A program made the position numbers and the translations under genes. A DNA stretch of 64,000 nucleotides from positions 744,001 to 808,000 of the forward strand of contig NZ_JACAIS010000001.1 of assembly GCF_030325625.1 (NCBI RefSeq), given 5' to 3'. Below, one piece after another: positions 7,720 to 16,816 of this stretch (within the stretch, counting starts at the first letter, position 1; each line of letters opens with the position of its first letter). Source of the stretch: Sphingobacterium sp. N143. GTDB taxonomy: Bacteria > Bacteroidota > Bacteroidia > Sphingobacteriales > Sphingobacteriaceae. The notes under the pieces were generated by a model. That model made no database searches, was not told the DNA's origin, and saw only the letters and a program-made list of their open reading frames with translations.

Positions 7720-8277
7720 TTACAGAAGGAGTATCGCCCTAAAACCGCGGGCAGCATAATAGGAAATCGCACCATTGTGATAGACAAAAATATGATCATA
7801 GCGGCGGTCACAGAATAGGGCGCCCCCCAATTTACGTATAGAGTCTGGCGTCTGTATCCAGCTGGAGGTTTTCAGGTCGAACTTACCCAATGTCTGCAGG
7901 TACCGATATTGCTCTTCCGACAAGATTTCAACACCCATCTGTTTGGCCAAGGTCATGGCATTGCCTTCGGGTTTATGATCTTTTCTCGTATCCCAAGCTT
8001 GTTGATCAAAACACAGACTTCTTCTTCCTTTGGGACTTTCTTCAGAACAGTCAACAAAAAAATAGTGCTGAGTGTTCGCATCGAAGCCAATGACATCGGG
8101 CTCTCCATCACTTATTTCCATTTGCTGTAAGCTCCATAATTTCGCTGGATTCTCTTCCAATTTAATTCGGATCTTTTCCCATGTCAATCCCTTATGCCTG
8201 GAGGTATTTGCCTCAAATCTTGCCTTTAAAGTATTCAATAGGACTGTTTGTTCCGTAGTTGAAAGTGACTGTTTCAT
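7720..8277 (-). CDS. DUF4256 domain-containing protein
   Basis: The 185-aa protein carries the recognisable DUF4256 pattern: L..RFE.N..RH.G..W..I...L, PAKLWSL..ME.SDGEPDVIGFD, FVDCSEESPKGRRSLCFD, and an aromatic C-terminal half ending in R-x-GGALFCDRRYD-x-IFVYHNGA-x-SYYAARGFR. No signal peptide or membrane segment is present. The family is widespread in bacteria and has no established function. The dense conserved charged motifs (SEESPKGRR, EGNAMTLAKQMG) look like an enzyme active site, which is inference. Confidence 0.85.
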   Translation of the reverse strand: MKQSLSTTEQTVLLNTLKARFEANTSRHKGLTWEKIRIKLEENPAKLWSLQQMEISDGEPDVIGFDANTQHYFFVDCSEESPKGRRSLCFDQQAWDTRKDHKPEGNAMTLAKQMGVEILSEEQYRYLQTLGKFDLKTSSWIQTPDSIRKLGGALFCDRRYDHIFVYHNGAISYYAARGFRAILLL

Positions 8278-8414
8278 AGTTGGTTTTAATTTCTGTATAG
8301 CTAAAATACGGAATAAAAATAAAACTGTTTATAAGGGATTTGTATAGACAATTGAATTACTTAGCTCAAAATTGAATTAAATTTATATTTTTATGGTCAA
8401 ATTTTAAAGGTTAT

Positions 8415-9302
8415 ATGGCTTCAGGGATATTTGCAATTTTAGATGACATTGCGGCACTCATGGATGATGTTGCGGTCGCTAGTAAAATAGCGACCAAGAA
8501 AACGGCTGGCATCTTGGGAGATGATCTGGCAGTAAATGCAGAAAAAGCGACGGGGTTTTTAGCATCCCGGGAATTACCCGTATTATGGGCTATTACCAAG
8601 GGATCATTGCTAAATAAGCTGATCATTGTGCCCATTGCGTTATTATTGAACGTTTTTTTTCCCATTGCTATTAAATATATCCTTATCCTGGGTGGATTTT
8701 ACTTGGCATTTGAAGGAGTAGAAAAAATTATAGAGTATTTATTTCATCGTAAACATCAAGAGGGGGAAAGTAAGGTGGAGGAAGTAATAGAAGAGAATAC
8801 CAAGGAGGCTGAAAAAGCAAAAATTAAGTCTGCGATTACCACAGATTTTATCCTTTCAGTGGAGATCGTTATCATTGCTTTGGGCACGGTACTCGATAAA
8901 AGCCTCACATTACAGATCATTACGGTCTGTGTAGTTGCTTTTGTTGCTACAGTAGGTGTGTATGGTATTGTTGCGTTAATCGTTAGAATGGATGATGCAG
9001 GTTACCGATTGATCAAAAGCTCCAATGAAAAAGGACCTATTGCTACTTTGGGAAAGCTCCTGGTACGGGCCTTACCATTTATTATCAAACTATTGGCGGT
9101 CGTGGGAACGATTGCTTTAATCTTGGTATCTGGCGGCATTTTTTCGCATTATATTGATTTTCTACATCATGCTCTTTCCAATTTCCCGGCTATAGTGAAA
9201 GAATTATTGTTTGGTCTGGCCGGCGGCCTTATCGCAGTATTGCTTTTTACCGTAGGGAAGAAATTATTTGGCAGAAAAAAGACAGTAAGCCCAGGCCACT
9301 GA
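8415..9302 (+). CDS. DUF808 (YedI-like) integral membrane protein
   Basis: This is a 295-aa inner-membrane protein with the strongly conserved DUF808 N-terminus: ASGIFAILDDIAALMDDVA.., then KT-AGILGDDLAVNAEKATGF...RELPVLW.I.KGS..NK. Hydrophobic segments follow at about residues 74-100, 145-190 and 215-290, with a charged insertion (EGESKVEEVIEENTKEAEKAK) between. The family, including E. coli YedI, has no proven function. It converges with the WG-repeat gene and shares a strong bidirectional terminator with it. Confidence 0.9.
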   Translation: MASGIFAILDDIAALMDDVAVASKIATKKTAGILGDDLAVNAEKATGFLASRELPVLWAITKGSLLNKLIIVPIALLLNVFFPIAIKYILILGGFYLAFEGVEKIIEYLFHRKHQEGESKVEEVIEENTKEAEKAKIKSAITTDFILSVEIVIIALGTVLDKSLTLQIITVCVVAFVATVGVYGIVALIVRMDDAGYRLIKSSNEKGPIATLGKLLVRALPFIIKLLAVVGTIALILVSGGIFSHYIDFLHHALSNFPAIVKELLFGLAGGLIAVLLFTVGKKLFGRKKTVSPGH

Positions 9303-9320
9303 TTTTTCCAGTGCACATAC

Positions 9321-9354
9321 AAAAAGGGGCAGTATATCGTACTGCCCCTTTTCA
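9321..9354. terminator. Bidirectional terminator
   Basis: AAAAAGGGGCAGTA and TACTGCCCCTTTT form a near-perfect stem with A and T runs on both sides. It serves the convergent genes ending at 9302 (+) and 9372 (-). Confidence 0.85.
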
Positions 9355-9371
9355 TTATAGTGAACAATAGG

Positions 9372-10757
9372 TTAAATTTCTTCTGCAGTTGCGTCCAAGG
9401 CTGCATCTAATTCAATTTTTTCACCTTTGGTGTTGATCAGCATAACGTCATCTGAACCTGCTAACGTAACAGAAGCAAGTCCGTCACTAAATGCTGTTGC
9501 CCCACTGTAAATCAATGGTATTGCAATTTGCCCTAGCCCGTTCAAATAGCCATACTTACCATCTTTGCTGGCCAGGAAAAGATCGGGTTCCTCGGTCAAT
9601 GAAATAAAATCGTAAGCGGGCGTGACGGCTTTATTCGTTTTTATATCCACCAAATTGTATTTGTCGTCTTCAATACTGATGAAGTGTGTTGCATTATTCT
9701 CTGAAATATAGCTATAATTTGCTGGAATAACGACCTGTCCCGATTGGTTCAATAGACCATATTTCTCCTTTAGCTGAAAGACAGCATGACCGCCATTCAT
9801 GAACGAGATCATATCGTAATTTGCTGGAATATGGATTTTTCCTGTTTTGTCCAAAATACCATACTTTTCATTCAAGCCAAATACAAATTGTGCGCTATGA
9901 TCATCGTAGTTTAGATAGTCGTATTTGATCGGAATGATGCTATTTCCGGATAAGTTGATGGCGCCATACTTTTCATTGGAGTCTTGTACAATACTTAAAT
10001 CACCCACAAATGGCGCAATATAAGAATATTCCGCCGGGAGAATAATTTTTTTGGTACCATCTTCCAGTCCCACTAGGCCTGTGGTTGTATCTTCAAATAA
10101 GTAGAGATTTTCTGCGAGCTGATTGCTGTCCGCTGAATCTTGCTCCTCCGCATAGATGGATTCTACCTGTTCGTATTCCTGAGGAATAATAAAATCGTTG
10201 TCATTCAGCTCACTGTCGAGGACACTTTGTGCCACGATATCCACGCCAAGTGGTGTGGAGATTTGTAATACTGCCCCAGGAATTTTCTTAAAGATATCAA
10301 ATCCCTCCCAATAGATCACCGGTAGTTGGTCACTATACCAGATGGAGAGCGTGGTATTACCTTCCATATCTTCCATATCCGGAATCTCAATCTGCGCCAG
10401 CTGACAAGAGTAACCGGCAATTTCTTTTGTTTTTCCAGGAACCAAATTTATTGAGTAGGAGGTTGGCTCCTCATCTTTAACCGTGTACTTTGCCAGACTT
10501 GGATAAAGGACCATCGATTTATCTGCATTCTTTTCCGCCAAAAAGATAGACTCTTGCCCTTCGGTAGAAGAAATAACTTTTATTTTTTCGTTATTGACAT
10601 AAGCTTCATATAAAGAGACTGGAGTCTCTTGTTCAGTGCCGGTTTCCTGGTTGGCGAATACGATGGAATAATTGATTTTGAACGCCTTGTTAATTTGTCC
10701 AAAAGATGCTGAACTGACAGCCATTAAGACTGCTAATGATAAGAATGTTTTTTTCAT
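9372..10757 (-). CDS. Exported WG-repeat protein with DUF4412/GLPGLI-like N-terminal domain
   Basis: The protein begins with a Sec signal (MKKTFLSLAVLMAVSSASFGQ). Residues 25-200 resemble the DUF4412/GLPGLI family: an INYSI strand, Y-x-VN-x-EKIK, then SINLVPGKTKEIAGY-C-x-LA. From about residue 215 to 450 it holds five to six WG-type repeats, recognisable as KYG-x-L(D/N)-x-(T/S)G-x-(I)-IPA-x-YD/YS-x-I units, such as EKYGILDKTGKIHIPANYD and EKYGLLNQSGQVVIPANYS. WG repeats form beta-propeller-like scaffolds. The combination suggests a secreted or periplasmic binding protein. It converges with the DUF808 gene; function unknown. Confidence 0.8.
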   Translation of the reverse strand: MKKTFLSLAVLMAVSSASFGQINKAFKINYSIVFANQETGTEQETPVSLYEAYVNNEKIKVISSTEGQESIFLAEKNADKSMVLYPSLAKYTVKDEEPTSYSINLVPGKTKEIAGYSCQLAQIEIPDMEDMEGNTTLSIWYSDQLPVIYWEGFDIFKKIPGAVLQISTPLGVDIVAQSVLDSELNDNDFIIPQEYEQVESIYAEEQDSADSNQLAENLYLFEDTTTGLVGLEDGTKKIILPAEYSYIAPFVGDLSIVQDSNEKYGAINLSGNSIIPIKYDYLNYDDHSAQFVFGLNEKYGILDKTGKIHIPANYDMISFMNGGHAVFQLKEKYGLLNQSGQVVIPANYSYISENNATHFISIEDDKYNLVDIKTNKAVTPAYDFISLTEEPDLFLASKDGKYGYLNGLGQIAIPLIYSGATAFSDGLASVTLAGSDDVMLINTKGEKIELDAALDATAEEI

Positions 10758-10932
10758 CAGATTAATTTATTGTCTAACCCATTTACAGAAAGATGCCCAT
10801 GCCCTTGTCAGCAGTTGCATTTCACTGTAAAGTTCGATAAACAAAGATGCCAATTCACAATGGGGTCTTATATCCCTGAAATCCGTTATTTCAATCGATG
10901 AAAGCTTTTTTCTGTCGTTCTGTGTCTATATG

Positions 10933-11499
10933 TCAGTCGATGGAGAGTTGATACTTATAGAGTAGCCCGGCCAATTGTTCTTGTCCAAATTTACTTTTTT
11001 TCATGCGGTTGCTTTCCGGGTCAATCTGGATATGGATTGATGTACGGAAATCGCAGGCCTCAAGATTGCTTTGCTCAAATCGTGCATGCAGCAAATTACA
11101 ATCAGTAAAATCTGCTTGATGAAGATTCGCCCGCTCAAAATCCACATGCTGCATTGAACAATGCCCAAATTTAGTCTGCTTTAAATTTCGTTCAAAAAAT
11201 GAAGAGTAATCTAATACAGTGTGATATGCCTCTATGTAAAATGAAAATGAATTGCATTCGTTAAACTGTACACCCAACATCTTACAGTCGTAAAAAGACA
11301 CATGATCCAGTTGGGTGCCTTTCAGTGTAATGTTTGATAAATTACACGTTTTAAATACACAATCGATGAAAATTAGGTCCACTAACGCGGCATTTTGAAA
11401 ATCACAATGCTCAAATGTACATTTATAAAACTCCTTAATGGATTGAAGTTCATGATTGAAAGTCATTTTGGATATGGTCTGCTCTACAAGTTCTTCCAT
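10933..11499 (-). CDS. Pentapeptide-repeat protein (McbG/Qnr-like)
   Basis: The 188-aa protein shows long runs of A(D/N)LXX-type pentapeptide repeats: CTFEHCDFQNAAL, IFIDCVFKTCNLSNITLKG, VDFERANLHQADFTDCNLLHARFEQSNLEACDF. These build a right-handed quadrilateral beta-helix. Residues after 165 are a charged tail (ESNRMKKSKFGQEQLAGLLYKY) typical of the C-terminal dimerising segment of Qnr/MfpA-like proteins, which mimic DNA and protect gyrase. The resistance role is not shown here; many chromosomal Bacteroidota homologues have no known function. It has no signal peptide, so it is cytoplasmic. Confidence 0.85.
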   Translation of the reverse strand: MEELVEQTISKMTFNHELQSIKEFYKCTFEHCDFQNAALVDLIFIDCVFKTCNLSNITLKGTQLDHVSFYDCKMLGVQFNECNSFSFYIEAYHTVLDYSSFFERNLKQTKFGHCSMQHVDFERANLHQADFTDCNLLHARFEQSNLEACDFRTSIHIQIDPESNRMKKSKFGQEQLAGLLYKYQLSID

Positions 11500-11744
11500 G
11501 TTATGTGATGTAAATAGCGATAGATTAAAAGCGAAAATACACTTTTATCCTTTACTGTGAAGCTTATTTGTGGAAGTGGATGAGTTTGGGGATGCGCTAT
11601 GAGCAAAGGATATAAAAATGGCTGATTTCAGGGAGGGGGATGCTTGGTCTGGACAGTTACTTTTGTGTAGCCATAGAAAATACAGCTGGGAAAGCTATAG
11701 GACAACATTGTACAATGGAACTCTGGTAGGTTTTATATAGGTTG

Positions 11745-11772
11745 ACAAAGGGCACCATATGGTGCCCTTTGT
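11745..11772 (-). terminator. Terminator of acnA, 28-bp perfect palindrome
   Basis: ACAAAGGGCACCAT pairs perfectly with ATGGTGCCCTTTGT with no unpaired loop bases. It lies 23 bp beyond the acnA stop. Confidence 0.75.
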
Positions 11773-11795
11773 ATTGATCCGTCGATTGGATGCGG

Positions 11796-14564
11796 CTAAT
11801 TGTTTTTCAGGTATTGCCGTAATACATATTGTAGTATACCGTCATTTTTAAAATATTCGATTTCAATTGCTGAATCAAAGCGGGCTTTCACTTGGAACGT
11901 TGTGGTTTTCCCATTTTGGTGTACGGCTTTCACTTGAAGAAGTTTGTGCGGTGTGAGATTCTCTGCCAGCCCGGTGATGCTGTAAACCTCAGTTCCATCA
12001 AGACCTAGTTTTTCTGCATTTTCTCCATTGACAAAGACCAATGGAGCGACACCCATTCCAACAAGATTACTGCGGTGGATGCGCTCGAAACTCTCGGCAA
12101 TAACGGCCCTTATCCCAAGTAAAAAGGTTCCCTTGGCTGCCCAGTCCCTGGAAGAACCTGAACCATATTCTTTGCCCGCTAACACGACCAGGGGGGTACT
12201 TGACTTCCGGTATTCCATGGCTGTATCATATACTGTTTTTACCTCATTTGTCGGAAAGTATCGACTAAAACCACCTTCTCTATCGGTGATTTTATTTTTG
12301 ATGCGGACATTTGCAAAAGTACCCCGCATCATGACTTCATGATTGCCACGTCGGGAGCCATAAGAGTTGAAGTCTTGCTTATTGACCTGATGTGACAAAA
12401 GATATTGTCCCGCAGCAGTATCTTCCCGAAATGATCCAGCAGGCGAGATATGGTCCGTAGTCACTGAATCACCGAGGAAAAGTAAAACACGTGCATCTCG
12501 GATGTCCTGAACAGGGCGGGGGACAGCCTGCAGATTCTCGAAAAATGGAGATTCCTTAATATAGGTGGATGTACTGTCCCATTGATAATTTTGGTCTAGG
12601 TTAACCTCAAGCTCTTGCCAATCGGTAGATCCTTCAAAAATAACATTATATACCTCCTGAAAATCCGATTGCTTGACACAGTCATTGACCGTTTTGATGA
12701 TTTCCTCACGGCTGGGCCATATATCCTTTAAATAAACTGGTTGTCCATTTGGATCATAATCCAAGGGGTCTTCCAGCAAATTTATGTCAACCCTGCCCAC
12801 AAGTGCATAGGCTACAACCAGCATGGGGGACATTAAGAAATTCATTTTCACCTGCGGATGTACACGGGCTTCAAAGTTCCTGTTGCCTGATAAAACAGAG
12901 GCTACGATCAATTCGCCTTTTTCCACGGCTTCAGCGATCTGTGGTGGAAGTGGACCCGAATTGCCGATACAGGAAGTACATCCGTAGCCAACCGTATGAA
13001 ATCGGAGCGCATCGAGATCTGTATGGAGCCCCGATCTTTCGAGGTACTGTGTGACGACTTTTGAGCCTGGAGCCAACGAGGTTTTTACCCATGACTTGGT
13101 GCGCAAGCCACGTTCGACTGCATTTCTGGCCAATAAGCCTGCGCCGATCATTACTGTAGGATTTGAAGTATTGGTACAGCTGGTTATGGCAGCTATCGCA
13201 ATACTACCATCACTGACAATATATTCTTTATGGTTATGTTTGACCCGCACCGCATGGATGGACTCGGTGACGACTTCATGTGGGGCGGCGTGTTCAATGG
13301 GTACCTTTCCAAAAGTGAATTCCGTTCCGGAACCACCGTCGGCCAGCCAGGCCGACTCCGACCGTTGTAGTAGGGGGACATATTGTCTGTGGTGTTCACT
13401 GTCAAGTAATTGGGAGAATTTCTGATTGAGGTCCCTCACCAAAATTTTATCCTGAGGACGTTTTGGACCCGAAACTGTAGGCTCTAATGTCGACAGATCA
13501 AATTCAACCACATCGGAGTAGATGATGTCTTCCTTTCCGGTGCGCCAGAGGAGGTTGCGCTTGCAATATTCTTCTACAATTTTGATCTGTTCATCCGTTC
13601 TATTGGTACTGTGCATGTACTCCAATGTACGGTCATCTATGGGGAAATAGGTGACTGTACAGCCAAATTCAGGCGACATATTGGATATCGTGGCGCGATC
13701 GGTAACCGATAAGGTATCGAGACCATCGCCAAAGACTTCAACAAATTTGCCTACCACGCCTTTGTCACGGAGTATTTTAGTAATGGAGAGGACCATGTCT
13801 GTTGCCGTGCATATATCTGGGATTTTGCCTGTAAGCTTAAGTCCAATCACCTCCGGGCAAGTAAAGAAAATAGGCTGTCCCAGCATGGCAGCTTCAGCTT
13901 CGATACCACCGACACCCCAGCCCAATACGCCGATACCGTTGACCATCGGCGTGTGGGAGTCTGTGCCTACTAAAGAATCCGGAAATAACCAGTTGTCCCG
14001 TTCAATGACTCCTTTGGCTAAATATTCTAAATTTACCTGATGACAAATGCCCATCCCCGGTGGCACAACAGTGAAATTTTCCAATCCTTTCTGAGCCCAT
14101 TTGAGCAGTTCATAACGTTCGCGATTGCGTTCATATTCCAATTCAACGTTTCTGTCATATGAATATTCGGTTCCAAAATAATCGACCTGTACCGAGTGGT
14201 CAATGACCAAATCCACAGGAATAGCAGGATTTATTTTTTGTCCATCTTTACCATGCCGGATAAATTCTGCCCGTAAGGAAGCCATATCCACAACTGCCGG
14301 TACCCCGGTGAAGTCCTGCATAAGGATCCGTGCCGGTTTGAATGGAATATCCTTATCTACAGGTTGGGGAGACCAATGGATGAGCGTGTCCAGGTGCTCA
14401 TCAGTGATGCTAAATCCATCATGGTTGCGTAATACATTCTCCAATAGAATCCGGATACTAAAAGGGAGCTGGTTTATCGTTCCTTCAGGTAGATCTTTTA
14501 TCGAACTAAACTGATAAACTTTCCCATTGATTTCAATTTCCTGGATTGATTTTTCCTTGCTCAT
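11796..14564 (-). CDS. acnA: Aconitate hydratase A
   Basis: The 922-aa enzyme interconverts citrate and isocitrate in the TCA cycle. Iron-sulfur cluster ligands are C463 (SCTNTSNP), C529 and C532 (GYGCTSCIGNSGP). Substrate motifs are TDSHTPMVNGIGVLGWGVGG (about 201-220), SVTTDHISPAG near residue 690, and GSGSSRDWAAKG near 797. The length and the C-terminal swivelling domain (GMGVAPLVF) match the AcnA/IRP1-type family of about 890-910 residues. It is cytoplasmic and monocistronic, with a perfect palindromic terminator after the stop. The protein is apparently intact. Confidence 0.97.
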   Translation of the reverse strand: MSKEKSIQEIEINGKVYQFSSIKDLPEGTINQLPFSIRILLENVLRNHDGFSITDEHLDTLIHWSPQPVDKDIPFKPARILMQDFTGVPAVVDMASLRAEFIRHGKDGQKINPAIPVDLVIDHSVQVDYFGTEYSYDRNVELEYERNRERYELLKWAQKGLENFTVVPPGMGICHQVNLEYLAKGVIERDNWLFPDSLVGTDSHTPMVNGIGVLGWGVGGIEAEAAMLGQPIFFTCPEVIGLKLTGKIPDICTATDMVLSITKILRDKGVVGKFVEVFGDGLDTLSVTDRATISNMSPEFGCTVTYFPIDDRTLEYMHSTNRTDEQIKIVEEYCKRNLLWRTGKEDIIYSDVVEFDLSTLEPTVSGPKRPQDKILVRDLNQKFSQLLDSEHHRQYVPLLQRSESAWLADGGSGTEFTFGKVPIEHAAPHEVVTESIHAVRVKHNHKEYIVSDGSIAIAAITSCTNTSNPTVMIGAGLLARNAVERGLRTKSWVKTSLAPGSKVVTQYLERSGLHTDLDALRFHTVGYGCTSCIGNSGPLPPQIAEAVEKGELIVASVLSGNRNFEARVHPQVKMNFLMSPMLVVAYALVGRVDINLLEDPLDYDPNGQPVYLKDIWPSREEIIKTVNDCVKQSDFQEVYNVIFEGSTDWQELEVNLDQNYQWDSTSTYIKESPFFENLQAVPRPVQDIRDARVLLFLGDSVTTDHISPAGSFREDTAAGQYLLSHQVNKQDFNSYGSRRGNHEVMMRGTFANVRIKNKITDREGGFSRYFPTNEVKTVYDTAMEYRKSSTPLVVLAGKEYGSGSSRDWAAKGTFLLGIRAVIAESFERIHRSNLVGMGVAPLVFVNGENAEKLGLDGTEVYSITGLAENLTPHKLLQVKAVHQNGKTTTFQVKARFDSAIEIEYFKNDGILQYVLRQYLKNN

Positions 14565-14807
14565 ATTGATTTACTTATTTTTCATAGTATATAATAGTCA
14601 TTGCTGTGAATTTGTTTGTAATAACTTTTACATAAACCAATTTCTTTTTCACCATGCCTTAACCCAAATACCCCGCTTTAGCTAGCTATGGGAGATATTT
14701 TTGTTAAAAACAGATCATTATTTACAATATAAGGTTACTTTCGGTAGCTTTAAACAATTCAAGTCAAGATCTGACGTTTATTAAAAGGTTGATAAGCATA
14801 TGAAGAA

Positions 14808-15341
14808 ATGGAAATGAAAAGTATAAGCCGGTTTATGAAAGCTTGCATGATGGTTCTGTCGTTATTTTTACCGGCATTGTGTCAGGCCAGTGATGGAGAA
14901 CCGCTTGAAAAAACAGTCATGCTGCTGAAGAGTTATGATGTGAGTTTTAAGGACAGCAGGGGGAATGTGATCTCCTTAAGCCAACTCCGGGGGAAAGTTG
15001 TTCTGATTAACCTTTGGGCAACCTGGTGCCCACCCTGTTTAGCCGAAATGCCTTCTTTAGACAAATTATATAAGGATTTTCAAGGAAACAGTGGTATAAT
15101 CTTTCTGTCAGTGGATATCGACGGCCGTACCCAGGCTGCGGAGAAGTTTTTAAAGAAAAGAAAATATAGTCTTCCTGTGTATCAACTCCATTCTGGCTTG
15201 CCCAGAGAACTGAGCACCCAAAGCATACCCACCACCATTATATTGGATAAAGCCGGAAAGCTGGTCAATAAACATGTGGGCGGAATGAATTTCGGTTCAC
15301 CCAAGTTTCGAAAAGCATTACAACAATTAAGTGATGAATAA
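14808..15341 (+). CDS. Exported TlpA/ResA-like thioredoxin-fold protein
   Basis: The 177-aa protein has a signal peptide (MEMKSISRFMKACMMVLSLFLPALCQA) and a thioredoxin domain with the active site W73-C-P-P-C77, preceded by L-x-x-LRGKVVLINLWATWC and followed by the cis-proline loop S-I-P-T-T and a KHVGGM strand. This is the AhpC/TSA-Redoxin type used for periplasmic thiol reduction or cytochrome c maturation. A start at the next Met (14814) is equally possible. It lies just upstream of metA on the same strand, separated by 112 bp with its own metA promoter box, so it is probably a separate transcript. Confidence 0.88.
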   Translation: MEMKSISRFMKACMMVLSLFLPALCQASDGEPLEKTVMLLKSYDVSFKDSRGNVISLSQLRGKVVLINLWATWCPPCLAEMPSLDKLYKDFQGNSGIIFLSVDIDGRTQAAEKFLKKRKYSLPVYQLHSGLPRELSTQSIPTTIILDKAGKLVNKHVGGMNFGSPKFRKALQQLSDE

Positions 15342-15416
15342 GATGTGCCGAAATAATGGTCCGAACTGATTGCAATATAATTGAGCTTTCATTTCGCATT
15401 TTTGCCTTTTTCTTGC

Positions 15417-15424
15417 TAATTTTG
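15417..15424 (+). promoter_or_regulatory. Candidate -7 box of metA (TAatTTTG)
   Basis: TAATTTTG fits the TAnnTTTG consensus 29 bp before the metA ATG. A strong SD (AAGGAG at 15439-15444) follows. No SAM riboswitch fold is apparent in the 112-bp leader. Confidence 0.5.
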
Positions 15425-15453
15425 CATGCTAATTGTATAAGGAGAATTTATAT

Positions 15454-16398
15454 ATGCCAGTCAAACTTCCGAATAACCTGCCTGCCATCGAGCTTTTAAA
15501 AAAAGAGAATATCTTCGTTATGAGTGATCTTAGAGCCAATGAGCAGGACATTAGACCACTCCGTGTTTTGGTACTTAATCTTATGCCGCTTAAGATTACT
15601 ACTGAAACCGACTTTATTCGGTTACTTTCAAACAATCCTTTACAGGTTGAGATGGAATTTCTCCGGCTGGAAACGCATGTCTCCAAGAATACTCCTGAAG
15701 AACACTTGGAGATGTTCTATAAGAGTTTGACCGAAGTCAAGGAAAACTTTTATGACGGCATGATTATCACCGGTGCTCCTGTGGAGATGGTGCGCTTTGA
15801 GGAAGTGACCTATTGGAATGAGATTCAGACGATTTTTGACTGGGCCAGAACACATGTAACATCCAGCTTATATATCTGTTGGGCATCGCAGGCAGCTTTA
15901 TACCATTTTTATGGCGTGGAAAAGAAACCATTGGATGAAAAGCTTTTTGGTGTTTTCAAACATACAACATTAGATAAAAGACATCCTTTGTTTCGTGGAT
16001 TTGACGATGAGTTCTTTATTCCACATAGCCGGCATACCACTATAGATAAGGAGGATCTGCTGGCAAAGGAGGGCATAGAAATCCTTTCCGAGTCTCCCGA
16101 TGCCGGTATTGCTATTGTCTCTTCCCGTGGTGGCCGCGAGTTTTATCTTACGGGCCATTCCGAATATGCACCCTTGACTTTGGACGAGGAATATAAAAGG
16201 GACTTGGAGAAAGGACAGGCTATCGCCAAGCCGCTAAACTATTATGTGGACGATAATCCAGACAATAAACCCTTAGTGCGCTGGACAAGTCATGCAAATC
16301 TATTATTCAATAATTGGCTGAATTATTTTGTCTACCAGGAAACACCGTTTGATCTAAAAGATGTCGTTCATTTAGGTGAAATTAGGCAAAATAGCTAA
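15454..16398 (+). CDS. metA: Homoserine O-acetyltransferase (MetA family)
   Basis: I chose the ATG at 15454 (MPVKLPNNLPAIELL) because AAGGAG lies 9 bp upstream; an in-frame TTG upstream would place this SD inside the gene. The 314-aa protein has the MetA triad C142 (YICWASQA), H235 and E237 (TGHSEYAP), at the same numbers as the E. coli enzyme. Position 111 is Glu (GAPVE), the residue known to select acetyl-CoA over succinyl-CoA in this family, whereas succinyl users have Gly. It activates homoserine for methionine synthesis. The C-terminus ends in QNS close to a small membrane-protein gene. Confidence 0.95.
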   Translation: MPVKLPNNLPAIELLKKENIFVMSDLRANEQDIRPLRVLVLNLMPLKITTETDFIRLLSNNPLQVEMEFLRLETHVSKNTPEEHLEMFYKSLTEVKENFYDGMIITGAPVEMVRFEEVTYWNEIQTIFDWARTHVTSSLYICWASQAALYHFYGVEKKPLDEKLFGVFKHTTLDKRHPLFRGFDDEFFIPHSRHTTIDKEDLLAKEGIEILSESPDAGIAIVSSRGGREFYLTGHSEYAPLTLDEEYKRDLEKGQAIAKPLNYYVDDNPDNKPLVRWTSHANLLFNNWLNYFVYQETPFDLKDVVHLGEIRQNS

Positions 16399-16501
16399 AA
16401 AGAATCAGCAAGATCCCCTTGTACAGGCTACGCAGAAAATTTACTTCGTTCAAACAAAATACGATAGAATGATATTCTATCCATATAAAGAGGGGGAGAA
16501 T

Positions 16502-16711
16502 ATGAAAAAAATACCTTTATCATTTTGTTTGATTATTGTAACATCATTGTTGTATGCACAAGTACCAGTAGAGGAAAACCAGAAGCTCCGGGAGGCAAAT
16601 GGCACATTGTGGTATGCCAATCCCTGGCTTTGGATAGGTGGAGTAGCTTTCTTTCTGATTGTTTTTATCCTTCTTCTACGTAAATCGACCCAAAACAAAA
16701 CGCATACCTAA
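16502..16711 (+). CDS. Small membrane protein, 69 aa
   Basis: The ATG at 16502 follows a good SD (GAGGGGGAG). The protein has an N-terminal signal (MKKIPLSFCLIIVTSLLYAQ), a short polar stretch (VPVEENQKLREANGTLWYANPW) and one C-terminal membrane span (LWIGGVAFFLIVFILLL) with a basic tail. The topology suggests a small inner-membrane protein with its N-terminal loop outside. No family is recognised. It sits between metA and the M13 peptidase gene. Confidence 0.65.
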   Translation: MKKIPLSFCLIIVTSLLYAQVPVEENQKLREANGTLWYANPWLWIGGVAFFLIVFILLLRKSTQNKTHT

Positions 16712-16779
16712 AGTTTCATTATTTTTTTAGTTGTTAACAAAATCATGTTTTGTATTACAGACAATCACAGAACTTTTCT

Positions 16780-16787
16780 TAAGTTTG
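16780..16787 (+). promoter_or_regulatory. Candidate -7 box (TAagTTTG) of the M13 peptidase gene
   Basis: TAAGTTTG matches the consensus 29 bp before the ATG at 16817, which supports that start over an upstream in-frame one. Confidence 0.45.
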
Positions 16788-16816
16788 TGAGGATAGGTAA
16801 CAAACTAAAATTCTAT

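Noticed and set aside
10933..11499. Qnr quinolone-resistance determinant
   Set aside because: Pentapeptide repeats are clear, but length and sequence do not single out Qnr; resistance cannot be inferred.
15342..15453. A SAM riboswitch before metA
   Set aside because: The 112-bp leader shows a promoter box and SD but no conserved SAM-I or SAM-II pairing elements.
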